A program made the translations under genes and the position numbers. The notes under the pieces are model-generated. The model was not told the origin of the DNA. It worked only from the letters and a program-made list of their open reading frames with translations, and did no database searches. From assembly GCA_032358165.1 (NCBI GenBank), contig JAALGY010000053.1, positions 1,364,001-1,428,000 on the forward strand: 64,000 bases of DNA. Direction: 5' to 3'. Source of the DNA: Diplosphaera chodatii. Lineage: Eukaryota; Chlorophyta; Trebouxiophyceae; Prasiolales; Stichococcaceae. Below, in pieces: positions 1-12,900 of this stretch. Each line of letters begins with the position of its first letter. Within the stretch, counting starts at the first letter, position 1.

Positions 1-1
1 G

Positions 2-447
2 ACGTTCCAGCAGGCGTTCATCCGGCAGCCAATTGCTTACGCTACAGCAACAGCAGCAGCAGCAGCAGCATCAGCACCAGGACCGCGTAGACGACAATCA
101 TGGCCATGTCAGGTGGCGGCACTGCGAGCACAGCGCCAGGTGCTGCAGTTGCTGGCACGCAGACCTATCCTGCAGCAAGAGCAGGCTCTGGCAGCCCGCA
201 TGGAGCGGTGGGCACAGCGAAGCGGCGCAGAGGACATGCTCATGGACAGCGTGCGTCGCAAGCGCAAACACAAAATGAACAAGGTGCATGCCAGTGTCCC
301 TGCAGCTTCAAAGCATTACGGCGTGGTTGGTGCATGTCACTGAAGCTACCTCTGCTGTTTCGAGGCTCTCAATGCCACTGATTCTTCGATTCGCTGTTGC
401 AGCACAAGCATCGCAAGCGACGGAAGGCGCAGCGGCATAAGACTTGA
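2..447 (+). CDS. Mitochondrial small-subunit ribosomal protein mS38 (COX24/AURKAIP1 family), 5' partial
   Basis: Exons 2-283 and 403-447, with a GT-AG intron between. The frame is open through the left edge, so the start lies outside the window. A poly-Ala run from a GCA repeat precedes the conserved part. The C-terminus reads SVRRKRKHKMNK, then HKHRKRRKAQRHKT across the splice junction. This very basic tail with an M-N/K-K-H-K core is the hallmark of mS38, a protein of the mitochondrial ribosome small subunit that contacts rRNA at the subunit interface. The family (COX24 in yeast) is needed for mitochondrial translation. Identification rests on the tail alone, since the N-terminal half is poorly conserved in the family. 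It ends 589 nt before the stop of the convergent kinesin gene. Confidence 0.8.
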
Positions 448-1035
448 TGAGTACCATAGTCGAAGAGCCTTTCCAGCAGATTCCATGGGAAAATGTCCTT
501 CGGAGCGCAGCGTCATGAACCCCAGCCTGATCTCTATTCCGGCACCTATTGTAGCTCACCAGCACCGGGCTGAGGCTCACATGCCCTTCTGTGATCGTAA
601 CTCTGACATCTTGCTGAATTAACTTACATTCTGAAAGGTTTACACGCCCTGCCAATGCTAAGTTAGCAACCCTGTGCCTTGCACTACCATATGCTAGCCA
701 CTCCGTAAACCACATGCTGTGCGCCAAGATCATGCTATCGTGCCTACTGTTCTTACAGGCAGCCAACGCGTGCATACAGCTGCAGCCCTGATGTGCATAT
801 GATGTGCTTATTGCCAGCTGATCGTGCCCCTGGGTCCCGAATACATTAGAGCTCATGCGGCACGGAGTCTGGTGCTTCGGCTGGCGCCTGTTGGGACTGG
901 TGCTTTGCGCTTCGCTCCGCCTTCAATGCCCTGCATTGACAGGATGGGGCGCTGTGGGCATTCAAACTCTGCCTGCTGGGGCTGCAAGTCAATACGGCAG
1001 ATTTGCTGTCAGTTACATGTAATCTGCAGTAAATG
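448..1035. other. Intergenic, convergent 3' ends
   Basis: Lies between the mS38 stop and the kinesin stop. A TGTAA motif on the minus strand (1017-1013) is 19 nt past the kinesin stop and fits the green-algal poly(A) signal. No other coding signal seen. Confidence 0.5.
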
Positions 1036-4000
1036 CTACAGCAGGATGTGGACCTGTGGCGCACTCCCTGATGCCGGCTCAGCAGCAGTCAGGAGGTGCC
1101 GCTTGGCACCGCCCTTTGCGCCCGTCTCGACAGCATTGACCTGCACAATTGTGTCAGGATCACCCCTTGCTCTGGGTCGCCGACTGCCACAGCGTAACAT
1201 CTCAGCCACTCTTATCCGGCTCGTGAAGGACTCGACCTTGTAGGCAACTGCCTCTGTGAGCAAAACCCGAGTCACCTTGGCAGCAAAGCGCAGCGAGCAC
1301 AGCGACTCGCTGGCGGAGAGGGGCTCCGGATTGATGTTTACAAACATCAGTGTCTTGCCATCGCCACCCAGGCATGGCTGCGAACAGGTGACGAGGACAG
1401 GGTCAGGCAGCATGTTCGTGCACATCTGTTGACGAGCACAGCATAGAAATACATTCAGGCATGCCTTGCAAGGCTGCTTGCAGGGTTCCCATCAAAGAGC
1501 AAATTTGATGGCAAGCCAGCTGCTAGTTTTGTAGGGTGCGGAAGCATGCCTGCAGCAGGTGGGTGAGCTTGGAGTTGCGGTAGGGGATGTGGGACGCCTT
1601 GGACGCGAGCGCCCCGAACACATCGCCCAGAGCCGACAGGCTCTTGTTGATGGCGCACGCCTCCTTCTGCCGCTGCCCCGCCGCCTCGCTGCGGCTCAGC
1701 CGCTCACTGCAGTAACAAGAATACTGTGTTGCTTTGGCAGCCAGCACTCGCGGGAATGACATGCTGCTGGTTTACACACACTCATTGGCGCGCTGTTTTC
1801 ATGACGGGCAGATGAGCACTGTTGCGTCCAGATCCCTACGCCAAAGAGCCGATCATCCTCTGACGCCCTTCCCCCCACACACCTGCCGGCGAGGTCGACA
1901 AGGTTGAGGGCGCCGGTGAGGCGCTCCCCGCTGCCGTTGTGCCGGCCGCGGATGTGCAGCGTCAGCACCGAGTGCGACCGCGACGACGCAGCATTCATCG
2001 CTGTTGCCTGCAGATGCCAGAAAGGTTCTTTTGTGAATAGGACGTGCTGATTGCTGTTGCACCATGTTCCTGGGGAACATGAACAGCATGTGCTTGCGCT
2101 TGTAGAGTTTGCCCCTCAGTGCGTGTGCACTTGACCCCTGCGTGCACACCTCGCAGGCGCGGGCAGCTGCAGCGCGCCGCATGACCTCCTCGGCATCATC
2201 GGCAGCGCTGATGACCACGCGTGTGGCGCCTGCCACCTGCGTCCCGCCCCCTGCAGCCCGCAAGGATGCAGTGTAAAGCCCATAGGAAACACAGCTGTCT
2301 TCAGTGGACGGGGCACTTGTGTGTATTCAGGCTCTGGTTTGGGATACCAGGGTGGTGAGAGCGCTGTGCACAGTGATTCTCCCGCCCACCGCTGGCGTCA
2401 TGCTTGATGGAGGCGTGCTCCAGGGTGCGGCCGGGGGCGTTGCGGCCTGTGCCCGCTGGCGCCAGCAGGTCCCGCAGAGTCTCGTTGTACACCTGAGCAG
2501 GTGCAAATCATCATCACTACAGCTTCACAGACACGGTTGCCAGGTAGTTGCTTGACCTTGTGAGACATTGCCAACAGCAAAGCCATGGTGCAGTTCCGTG
2601 TCCATGGCACTTTTTCCAAGGGTACCTCCAGGTACGACGCCTCCAGCTCGTAGTGCCAGCCCTGGTCTCGCAGAGCCATCACTGCCGCCAAGATCTACAG
2701 ACATGGTCACACGTGAGATGAGTATGCATTCCAAGAGCGTGGGTGTGCATCGTGATGATTCGTGCTGCACACCCAGTGAGTGTACAGGGAGCACCTGCTC
2801 CAGGGCACGGGGCGTGATGCCGCGGCCCTCTGCCGATGCAGTCCCCTGCATGGTGTGGGTCTTGCCTGCACCCGTCTGTCCATAGCTGAACAGGCACACC
2901 TGTGCAGCCATGCACATGATTACTTTAGATGTTCAACCAGGCCAGGCATGAGCACACCCCACACAGCAGGACGGCAGATGCAAGCTGCAACATTGTATCC
3001 AGAAGTCCTAAGCATGCACGACGCCCCTGAGCATGGCCTCTCAACGGTGGGGTAGCACCTGGTAGCCGTCGAGCGCCGACTGCACGAGCTCTGAGACCTC
3101 CGCAAATACTGACGCTTGCTGTGTGGATGGCCCGAAAACCTGTGCAAAGGGTACCAGGCCAGGTAAGCCACTACCACGGATGCAGCGCAAAGCACTTGGA
3201 GCGAGAGCATCTGGTGCATCTACCCAATACTGCACACGCACACTTGAAATCGGTTTGACCACATCAACATGGTGATGTGCTGAGGACAAGCTGGTGTGGC
3301 AGCCGTGCGACCTTGTCGAAGGCGAAGCTGTGGCGCTTGCCGTCGTCGGCGGTCAGCGCCAGGCTGACGCCATCCGAGTTGCAGGTGGCGGTGCTGCTGG
3401 CCGCCGGGCGCAGCCGGCAGAACACGCGGATCTGCACTCAGGGCAGCGGAGCGATGCATTTGTTCATGTGGACCAATACAAGGTGGGAATGGTGCTGAAG
3501 CCGTCGAGTGGCACGTCAGGACGGCGGCGACCATGCAGCATCTAGACTCAGTTCGACACGACACCCCTGACAAGAGCACACGACGTGGCAGGGCTCCTCT
3601 CACGTTGCCGCGCAGGCGGATGAGCTGGTTGTGGGCGTCGCGCCGCCGGGCCTCCGCCTCAGCCACGGCCAGCTCCAGCGCCGCCACGCGGCTCACCAGC
3701 CGGCTCAGCATCTCGCCCTGGTCCCCGTCTCCTATCACATCCTGGAACGCCCCCAGCTCCGCTGCAGCGCGGCCACCGCACTGATCAGCAACGAATGCAG
3801 ACCCCTGAGGTCTTCCAGCAGTTCCGGGTGTGCAGCGTCACGGCTGCAGCCACATCGCTTTGCGCTCGTGAGACTTGCCTGTAGCCAGCCACAGCAGCTA
3901 CGCCCACCCCAGACAGAAGCTTTCATGCACCAGGCACAGCAGCTGGCAGCCAGACGTACCCTCCAGGCGGTCCAAGCGCTGGACTTTGTCACGCATCGCT

Positions 4001-7000
4001 GTCTCTGTCTCTGATGCGCGCTCCACCGCGGCGGTCGCCTCTGCCAGCGCGGTGCTGAGCTGCGCCTGCAGGCTGTCAGCACGCTCGCGCTGCTCCGCTG
4101 CCGCCGCCAGCTCTGCGCTGTGCTCCCTGGCCAGCTCCTCCACCTATATCAGAAGGTTGCTGTCAAGGTAACTGCTGCTTGGCCGCAGTTACGCACCAGG
4201 TTGCACAGGCATACAGCAGCATGCGCGCATCCCCCGGCCGCATTTGCATGCACTGTGCTGATCACAGGACGAACGTAGACGACCTGATCTGCTGTTGTAT
4301 CTGGGACTTGCTCGGCGGATGCCGAGCAGGCCTTCAGTAGACAGCATCCACAGCGGTGGAGCCCAACCCACCCGCTGCCGCAGGTCTGCAACATCCGCCG
4401 TGGCCGCGGCCAGGGACTCCTCCAGCTCCTCCTGCCGCGTGAAGGCGACCTTCATGCCGGCCTTCAGCTGCGCCTTCTCCTCCGCCAGCGCCGCCTCCCG
4501 CGCCTCCGCGCCGTTCGCACGCTCCACAGCAGCGATGCACCGCTCCTGCAAGACGGTTGGCTTCATGTTCTTCACCTGATGCTCTCAGTGGTGCAGCCAG
4601 CCCGCCAGCAGCAGCCACCCCTTGTACTCATCCCTCATAATGCAGCCATTGTGGCAGACACGGCGGCAGTTCGGTCTGTCCAGTGCGCCTCTCTACCTCC
4701 AGGCGAGCATGCTCTGCGGCAGTAGCGGACGCTGCCTCGGACGCTGCGGCTGCGGCTGTTGCTGACTGCGTGCACAGCGAGCTCAGCTGCGATGTGAGCG
4801 CCTCGCACTTTTGCTGCTCCGCCCGCAACTCGCGCGTGGTGCGTGCAGCCGCTGCCACCGCCTGGGCATGTGCAGCGGCAACTTGCGCTTGCTGCGTGCC
4901 AGCCTGCATGTAGAAAGCAGCAGGTCTTAGCTGCACAGTGCATGAGAGGTGGCCACAACTTTGCTCAAGCACTACTGCTGGCCATGCGTACTTCCTGCAA
5001 TCGGGCAACAGATGCAGACCTGCAGGCTGTCTGTGCGCAAAGCCTCGTGCGCCTGACGTAAGCTCTCCAGCTCACCACGTGCCTGCTGCTCAGCCTGCAT
5101 GTCATGCCCAATGGCTGGGCATCAGAAGATGCACTTTCCAGTGGTTTCCTGCTGCATAAGCAGCAATCACAGGTTGAGAGCAGAGCCTCACCAGGCTGAG
5201 CTCCCGGCTGCGCGCCTCCGCTGCCGTTGCCCGCTGCTGAGCTGCCGCCTCTGCTGTCCGCAGAGCACCCAGTTCTGACTCTAGCCGCGTGGCCCTGGTC
5301 GCTGCCGTGGTACCGTGGCCCCTTGCCTCCTGCATTGCCGCTGCTGTCTCGCGCTTGTGCTGCGTGAAAGCTGCGTCCAGTTCTGTCCTCGCCGCCTCCG
5401 CCCTGCAGACAGTCATGGCAAGTGTCATCTATGTGGAAATGCCTCGAGCTGAGGCTGAGCATGCAGTGCGACTACAGCATGTGGGGTGCTGTCTGGTTCT
5501 GTGGACACCAATCATGTCAGCAGAGCTGTGGAGACAGCAGGCGTGACTGTAGCTGGCAACCCAACTGACCTCTGGGCTTCCTCCCGGGCCCGGTCCCGCT
5601 CGGTCTCCGCCCGCTGCACCTCGCCCCTGATGCGCTGCACCTGCCCGGCGAACGTGCATCACGTCGTGGCATTGCTTGGTGGTGGCAAGGGGCACGTGTG
5701 CCAGCATAGCTCCAGCGTCGCTCAAGACGTGCCGGGTGCACCGGCAGCTCACCTCCTTTTCGTGCGTGCTGCACTCTGCCTGCCATGTGGCCGCCGCCAG
5801 CTTGTGTGCTGACGTCGCCTGCGCGGCGTCGCGCTTGGCATTGGCAAGCGTTGCCTCCAGGTGCCTCCTCTGCGACTCTGCTGCCAACTTCACTGCCTCA
5901 ATCTGCAGACGACAGTAACAAGCATTCATTGTATTATCGATCAGCCACATACAGCAGCCACAGATGGCACAACACCTGCTCGGGAGACCAGGCCTCTGCA
6001 TCGTGCAGCAACCGCTTGCGCACCTGCTGGGCTGCGTTCTTTTCGAACTTCAGGCTGTGGGTGACAAACTCGCGGTTTTTGGCCGACAGCTGCGAGAAGA
6101 CCTTCCGCAACAATCGCACCAGACCTGCAGGGGTGCAGCACGCAGGAATGGACTTGCCTAGTAAGAGCACCATGCCACAGTGGCGGCAATGCAGGTTATG
6201 AAGTGCTGCCCTGGAAGCATGGGAGATGAGACGTCCCCTGCAATCCAGGGGGGCCTGTGCTTTCTAGTGTTCACGGGAGACCTGTGCCAGTGTGAGGGCC
6301 CGCACCAACTCACCAGCGAGTTCGTGGATGCGGGACTCCTGGGTGGCACCATCCTTGGTGCGCTGCAGCCGCATGGACACCCCCTTGCTGCACGCCGCCT
6401 TGAAGACCGCCTCATCGAAAAGCTCCTCCGCCAGCGCCGCCAGGCTGCGGTCCGCGGCCGCCCCGCCGCCGCTGCCAGAGCTGCACAACATCAACTTTGA
6501 TGTTGTCAAGGCTTGTTCTCAGTAAAGCCTCACCGCGTTTTACACATCGGGGTGGTATGCCGTGGCGGACGTACTTATCTGCATGCTATCGATCGCGCCC
6601 GCACGCCATGTCATGCCCATCAAACGACTGGCCCTGCACACCTGCTCGACGGTTGTGATCCGCCAGCTGAGGAGCTGGGGCCTACAGCATTCTCGCGCCG
6701 CAGCGCCTCCAGCCGTGCTGCGATGTCCCTGCTGGGGCCGGCATGCCCGCCGCCTGCCTCGCCATCGCCGCCCTCCGGCTGCAGCAGGTCGTCGTCCATG
6801 CCGCCATTGGCTGCCGTTGACGCAGCATGGTTTGCACGCGGCGCTGCTGCTTGGGCCCCTGGCCGCTGTTGCGCCTGGCGTACAGCAGCTATCCATCAAC
6901 TGGACGCTTTCAGGCTCATCCGCATGCTGCACCATCTGCAGCAAGACACTGTGTCGTACCTGGGCTGGCTGAGCTGCCGAGCCATCAGGCCGGGATGCGA

Positions 7001-7310
7001 CCGGTGCTGGCGCAGAAGTGCCCCGGTGCTGGCTGGACTTGGTGGCTGTCAGGTAACGGGGCTGACCCTCGGCGTTGGGTGCCGCTGTCGCTGGCGCCGG
7101 CGCTGGCGCCTGCGGTGGTGCTGGCTCGTTCTCACATCCCGCGGGACTGCGAGCCCGTCCGGCCTTCAGGCCCAAGGGCCGCGCCGCTGGCGGCACCAGC
7201 CTGCTGCTGTTGACGACCTGTTCCAGTGGCTTGCCGCCTGCCTGCCTCGTAGCATCTCGCTTTGCCCGCCACTCCGCCAGGGCCTGCTGCCTGTCGACCG
7301 TGCCACTCAT
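1036..7310 (-). CDS. Kinesin-14 (C-terminal motor kinesin)
   Basis: Twenty-two exons give a 1065-residue protein: 7310-6960, 6874-6642, 6480-6314, 6124-5976, 5902-5753, 5640-5570, 5402-5192, 5094-5020, 4903-4697, 4545-4372, 4143-3960, 3761-3604, 3431-3312, 3139-3059, 2899-2795, 2694-2626, 2492-2390, 2250-2150, 2007-1883, 1706-1550, 1377-1276, 1140-1036. Residues 1-230 are Pro/Ala/Gly-rich and probably disordered. About 250-700 is Ala/Glu/Arg-rich coiled coil. The motor starts near 711 after a neck ending [13 protein letters not shown]. It shows the P-loop GQTGAGKT (about 784-791), switch [10 protein letters not shown], switch II LVDLAG and the [13 protein letters not shown] segment. A motor behind the coiled coil, with this neck, defines kinesin-14, normally a minus-end-directed microtubule motor of spindles. 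Intron 20 appears to use a GC donor. The subfamily is not resolved. Confidence 0.95.
1378..1549 (-). other. GC-AG intron in the kinesin gene
   Basis: The exon ends CTGCAG and is followed by GCATGC instead of GT; the acceptor is TTCGCAG. Joining here gives the conserved motor sequence [18 protein letters not shown] without a frame change, and I see no in-frame GT donor that keeps this conserved stretch. Confidence 0.75.
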
Positions 7311-7842
7311 GGCAGCACCAAGCTGTCTGAATCAGCGCCGCACAAGGCTAGCTGCAAACATCACGGTGTAATAGCGACATTACTTGCACGCCTGCACCTG
7401 CGATGGCTTGCTCGAGTTTCGCTGGTCACACAGGCGTGCTGCAAAGCACAGCTGTTAAAGCAGAACTCAAGCAATTTCAGGGTTTTGCAGACCGCCAAGT
7501 CAGCAGATCTCTTGTGGAGATCTGCTGATCCCAGGAGGTCCGTGTGATCAATGCTCAGCTTGGTCACGGTGCCCCTTCAACATCAGTCTCGATATACCAT
7601 GCTGCGTCTGCACGCTACTTGCTTGAGCTGTGTAGTCTGCTGACTCGCGGCACCACTGACAATTGTATAAGACTACTGCATGCATGTAGATTGCAGCATG
7701 CAGACCGCCTTGTTGCACAGCAGGCACAGTCTACCGTTGCGCAAAAGGGACTCTAAGCCATTGCTTGGACTTCAAGCACCTATTCAAGCGTTTTCCAACC
7801 CTTTCGCTAGGTGAACTTCTGCCAAGCCATGTGGGCGGGTAT
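7311..7842. other. Intergenic, divergent promoters
   Basis: Between the kinesin and SET-gene start codons. I see no clear TATA box. An inverted 10-mer-like stretch near 7501-7530 (cagcagatctcttgtggagatctgctg) could form a hairpin. Otherwise nothing recognisable. Confidence 0.4.
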
Positions 7843-9677
7843 ATGCAAACGTTGGCCAGACCAGATGACTGTCATTTACAATCTGTATTCAAGCAGCCTG
7901 TTCACTTCTTGAGAAGGTATATCGCTTCACATTCCTTCAGGACAGAAACAGTCACCGATCAGCTCCCAGCAGAGACGCTGCAGTGGCTGCGGGCGCGGGG
8001 CCTGCCACAGCAGCAGCTGGCAGCACGGGAATGCGGTGCAGCGGGGCGAGGACTGGTTGCCAGCAGTCGCATCAGGCAAGGAGAAGCGTTGCTGCGGGTT
8101 CCGAGGCAGCTGGTGCTGACAGCGGACGATGCGCTGGCGGCCTCGCAGTGCTCAGCGCTTCTGGAGCGAGCAAGCCTGCCCGCCTGGAGCGTGCTCGCCT
8201 TCTTCTTAGTGGAGGCCAAGCTCAGCCAGGCTTCTGTGTGGCAGCCATACGTCAGCATGCTGCCTGAGTCATGCGAGTGCGTGCTGGAATGGGGGCAGCA
8301 CCAGGTGGGTTCATGCTGCAGTCGCTGTCATAGTGTGCAGAGACAACATCTGGTCTTTGCATCCCTCTTTCAGCTTCGCAGACAAGAGCTCCTTGGCTTG
8401 GCTTGGCGTTTTGCACTTGAACGCACAACATTGTGAGATGGTCCTCAACGGCTGTCTGCACACGGATGCACAGGTCGATGGCCTGTTAGCAGGGATGCCG
8501 CTGGCAGATGACGCGCGAGAAATCCGAGCAGCAGCAGATGCATCGTGGCATCAGCTTGAGACGATCTTGTCAGAGAAGGCAGTGGTGGCGGCGTTTGGAG
8601 GTCGCAAGCCCACCCGCGCAGACTTCCAGTGGGCATTCAGCATGCTGCTCAGCCGTCTCATCCGGCTCGGCTCGTTGGGAGACCGGGAGGCGCTGGTGCC
8701 ATGGGCCGACCTGCTGAACCACAGCCCGGACTGCGATACGTACCTGGACTGGGATGCGGCGCAGCAGGCGGTCGTGCTGCGGGCCGACACGGCCGCCGAG
8801 CCCGGGCAGCAGCTGTTCGCCAGCTACGGCGCCAAGGCTAGTGGCGCCCTGCTGCTCAGGTACAGCTGTGAGAGGTTGCGCACCTGGCACCTCTCAGAGC
8901 GTGGTCTCACACCTGCAATGGGGGTCTGCATTGATCATCTCCCAGCAAGTGGCATGCTAGGGAAAGGCAGTGAGCGTCTGGGGATCTCGGGCTGAGAATC
9001 AAGCCGCTGTGCTGCGCAGCTATGGCTTTGTGCCGGAGGGTGTCAATCGGCATGAGGCAGCAGAGCTGCGGCTGGGGTTATCTGGCGACAGCTTGCTGCA
9101 TGCGGAGAAGGCGCAGGCGCTGGCGGCGCTTGGGCTGCAAGGCGACCAGAGGTTCCCGCTGCAGCTGAGCGCCTTTCCAGCCGGCCTGGTCACGGTATGC
9201 AGCAACGCGATGCTTCGAACCTGAGTATTGCCAACCCTACACACGCACCAGCTGTGCTGCACCGGCATATTAAGAAAGCTGCAGTTTATCGCACTGGTTG
9301 CCAAACCTGTCTGGTCTGATTGCTGACTGTGCAAGCACAATGGGAGTCGTTGCCACCTAAATGCGCAGTATGCCGCCATCCTGGCAGCAACAGACAGCAA
9401 GGGCGTCCAGGATGCCTGGGCGGCGCAGCGGTCCGGCGGCGAGGACCGTCTGGGCCCTGCAGCCAGGCTGGCGGCGGTGACGCTGGTCAGGGACGAGTGC
9501 GGGCGGCGGCTGGACGCCCTCGCGGCAGGCGCTCCCAGCGTCAAGGCAGGGCATGAGCAGCGGCTGGATCGGCTGGCGGCGGAGGTCAGGGTGCGGGAGC
9601 GGCGCATCCTGGAGCGCGCCAGGTTCCTGCTGACCCAGCAGCAGAGGCAGCTGCGCGGCTTGGCAACTCCGGTCTGA
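7843..9677 (+). CDS. SET-domain lysine methyltransferase, Rubisco LSMT-like
   Basis: Exons 7843-8304, 8474-8859, 9020-9194, 9369-9677, 443 residues. ATG 7843 is the first ATG in the open frame, and the leading 40 residues could be a transit peptide. The split SET domain shows an N-terminal part (AGRGLVASSRIRQGEALLRVP), then WADLLNHSPDC, whose NHS element helps bind S-adenosylmethionine, then the SYGAK/YGF region with the catalytic tyrosine. A Rubis-subs-bind-like helical part follows. Family members methylate lysines of non-histone proteins such as Rubisco large subunit, aldolase or ribosomal proteins. The substrate cannot be told from sequence. The third junction restores LLLSYGF, which supports it. 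Confidence 0.85.
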
Positions 9678-9971
9678 CCTGCATGACCCGACACCTATTC
9701 AACAGTGCAGATAGCGAATCGATCACAATGAACTTTGCCGTTCAGATTGAAGGGGCCTTGCAACGCGTGTATCGGTGTATGTCAGGGGTACGTCATCCAA
9801 CTTATCATGATGTGTTTGAAGGGGTCTTGAATTGCTGTGCCGTTCGGCCATCGAAAGGGGCCCCAGTCAGGCGTCGGGTGTACGTCATCATGCTGCGTTC
9901 GGATGCGGCACGCAGTGTGACACCACGCAGCGTTGACACAGGTCTCATGTGACTCTCTTACGCGGGGTAAT
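9678..9971. other. Intergenic, tandem genes
   Basis: 294 nt between the SET gene stop and the proposed CCS1 start. No coding signal seen. Confidence 0.4.
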
Positions 9972-12900
9972 ATGTTGGGTGTGGCCGCGGGCTCCCTCAC
10001 GCCTGGTCTCGGCGCTTGCAGCAGCAACAGTATGCAAGCATGCAGGTGCAGCGCACGCAGCGAGCGCTTTGCTGCGAAGTCGGTCGCGACCTCACATGTG
10101 TATGCCAGCAGGGCCTGCCTGGGTTGCGGCAGCAGGCAGCTGCGGCAGCAGCACAGCCAACGGCACATCGCGGCGCAGCGTCGCCGGCACCCGGTCACAG
10201 AGGCCGTGCAGACCGGTACAGCTAGAGCATGAAGTATTCCTGGGTACGTGCGCCTGACTGTCATTTACCCGCGACGCGCATGCTGATCCGGTGCCGGTTG
10301 CCCCCAGGCCGCGTGCGCTCGGATGACGCCGCCCCCGCGCTGGCGGACCAGCCTGCTCCGGGCCTCAGCACGACCAGCCGCGGGCGGCTCCCCAAGCAGC
10401 TGCCGCCCACGCCGCAGGGCGCCGACGCCTCCCTGCTGAAGATCCTGTACAAGCGCACGCTGCGGCGGCTCAGCTCCCTGCCGCTCGCCATAGGCGAGAT
10501 GTTCGTGATCGCCGGCCTCTCCGCCGTGGGCACGGTCATCGAGCAGAACAAGCCCATTCAGTTCTACATCGACAACTACCCGGACTCCGGGGCCAAGGTC
10601 TGCAATCTGCCGCATTGCACACAAGCGTGCAATGCATGGCACGGGCGGCAGCAGTGTCCCCAGAGCTGACTCCTGGGAAATGGTGCATGCTGCAGGTCTT
10701 GGGCTTTCTGACATACGACATCATCTTCAAGCTGCGTCTCGACCAGATCTACACAGCGCCGTACTTCCTGGGCCTCATGGCACTGCTGGCTGCATCCCTT
10801 GCCGCCTGCACCAGCACACGGTGAGCCCAGAGCGGCCGGGGGACCGGCTTGCACCTCCGCCCAGCACGTGTCTGCTTGTATGCAGCGTTCATTGAGATCT
10901 GACACTGGGCTGGAAGGTGTTGAATAAATGGTGAAGCGTGCACCACCTTGCAGGCAGTTTCCTGCGGCAAAGGTTGCGAGGCGGTGGCGCTTTGCCAGCA
11001 CGCCGCAGCGTGTGCATAGCCAGGGCAATGCACAGGTCCTGCCGGCAGCCAGGGTGGCAGACCTGGCCAACCTGCTCGCGACACGCGGCTTTCAGGTGCA
11101 GATTGGCATATGTGCAAACGAGGGGTTGGGTTGTTGCAACAGCCGAAGGCCAACTGCGCTTTGGGGTGTCCTTTCTACTTCTTTTCTACTTTTGACATGC
11201 AGCCTATGGTTATGTCGCAAAGCTGCACCATCATCGCATCTGGCAGCCTTTCACAGTTTCCATTAGGAGTCATCATGATGGCTGGTACCAACTCAGGGCA
11301 GGGCAGCCTGCTCAAGTCATGGCGTGACGCCGGGTACATCCCACCAATGAACACTCCACTCCGGGTGCGGCCCTGCAGGTGTTTGTGCAGGACGGGGCGC
11401 TGTACGGGTTCAAGGGGCTGGCGGGGCGGCTGGGCCCCATCGGCGTGCACGCCAGCATGCTGGCCATCATGGGCGGCGTCGCGTGGGGCGGGCTGGCCGG
11501 GTGGAAGGGCACCGCCATGGCGCCCCAGGGCTCGGAGTTCCTGCTCGCCGACGCCGTGCGGCCGGCCAGCCCCCTCGCGCGCCTCCCCGACGGTGAGCCC
11601 TGCTGGCGATCCACTTGGCTCTGTGGCGAGCTGTCCTGGCTTTGGGCAGTCCGAGGCACAAGTCAGCCGCCTTGATGCACGCACCACCCCGCCACATGGC
11701 TGTCTGGCTAGATGCAGCGCAAGCTTGGCGCATCCATCGGAAGAAGGATGGCAGGGCAGGATAGCACTGCAATGCGCGTCACTGCAATGCTCTGGGCGCC
11801 TTGTGACCCGATGCGCCACTGCTTGCCGCAGGGGGCGCGGCGGTAGTGCGCGTGGACAAGTTCAGCATCGACTACCGGGAGGACGGCTCCGAGCGCCAGT
11901 TCTACTCCGACCTGACGGTGCTGGACGGCACCACCGGGCGGCCCCTGTCCACGCAGCACATCAGCGTCAACAAGCCCCTGCGCTGGGGTGGGCAGGGCTC
12001 AAAACTGGTCGGAGCTGCGTGCATGCGCTGCTGCTGCTGCTGCTGCTGCTTCTTTCGTCCGACACTGCATGATGGAGGCTTTGCATCCGCTGCTGCTGTG
12101 GCTGCAGCCATCAGGTTCAGAAGCCATGGACGTTCTTGCACCGCTTGCCCAGGCGGCTTGACGGCATATCAGACCGACTGGTCGGTGTCCACGCTCATTC
12201 TGCGGGCGAAGGGCACGCCGCTCGCAGACCCATCTGGCGCACCGATCAGCCTGGCAATGGCATCGCTGGAGGGCCGCCCTGGTAAGCTTCACATGCAGTG
12301 AGCCGGCAACCAGCACCCAGACCACACCACGCATCACTGCTTTGCCATGCAAGTCCAGTGCATTCGTGCAGTGTCAACATGCTGTTTGCTTCCCGCTGCA
12401 GGCGTGAGCGGGCGGTTGTGGGGTACCTTCCTTCCGGCTGAGGCACCTACCTCGGACACAGAGGCGCCACGAGGGGTGTCCATCCTGGCGCGCGACATGC
12501 AGTCCGTCGCAATCTACGACTCCCAGGGCCAGTTCGTCGGCATCCGGCGTCCAGATTCCGGGCGGCCCATTGAGGTGTGGATGTGCATGTGGTGCTGTCT
12601 AATGCACATGTACGAGCAGTGCATGATCCAACTCAGTCGCTGTACAGTCAAGCTTGAACACTTGTAAGCTGGCGTCACGATGACATGACGCCAGTTCCCC
12701 TGGCGCAGACTGTAGACTGGCATCTGCAACCCAGCTGTCCTCTTGCAACAATTATACAGGTCGAGGGCATGGAGCTGGTGATCGAGGACATGGTGGGCGC
12801 CACCGGCCTGGAGCTCAAGTCGGACCCGGGCGTGCCATACGTGTACGCCGGCTTCGCTGGCATGATGGTGCGCAGTTCGCGCAGAAGTCCGCCGCAACCT

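Noticed and set aside
33..278. Gln-rich open frame with a poly-Gln start
   Set aside because: It is the wrong frame of the GCA repeat; the mS38 frame has the conserved tail across the splice site.
308..856. 182-codon open frame on the minus strand
   Set aside because: No recognisable protein, no paired exons; begins opposite mS38 and continues in the 3' intergenic stretch.
6513..7547. 344-codon open frame on the plus strand
   Set aside because: Antisense to the kinesin N-terminal exons; Arg/Pro/Trp-rich translation, no family, no start context.
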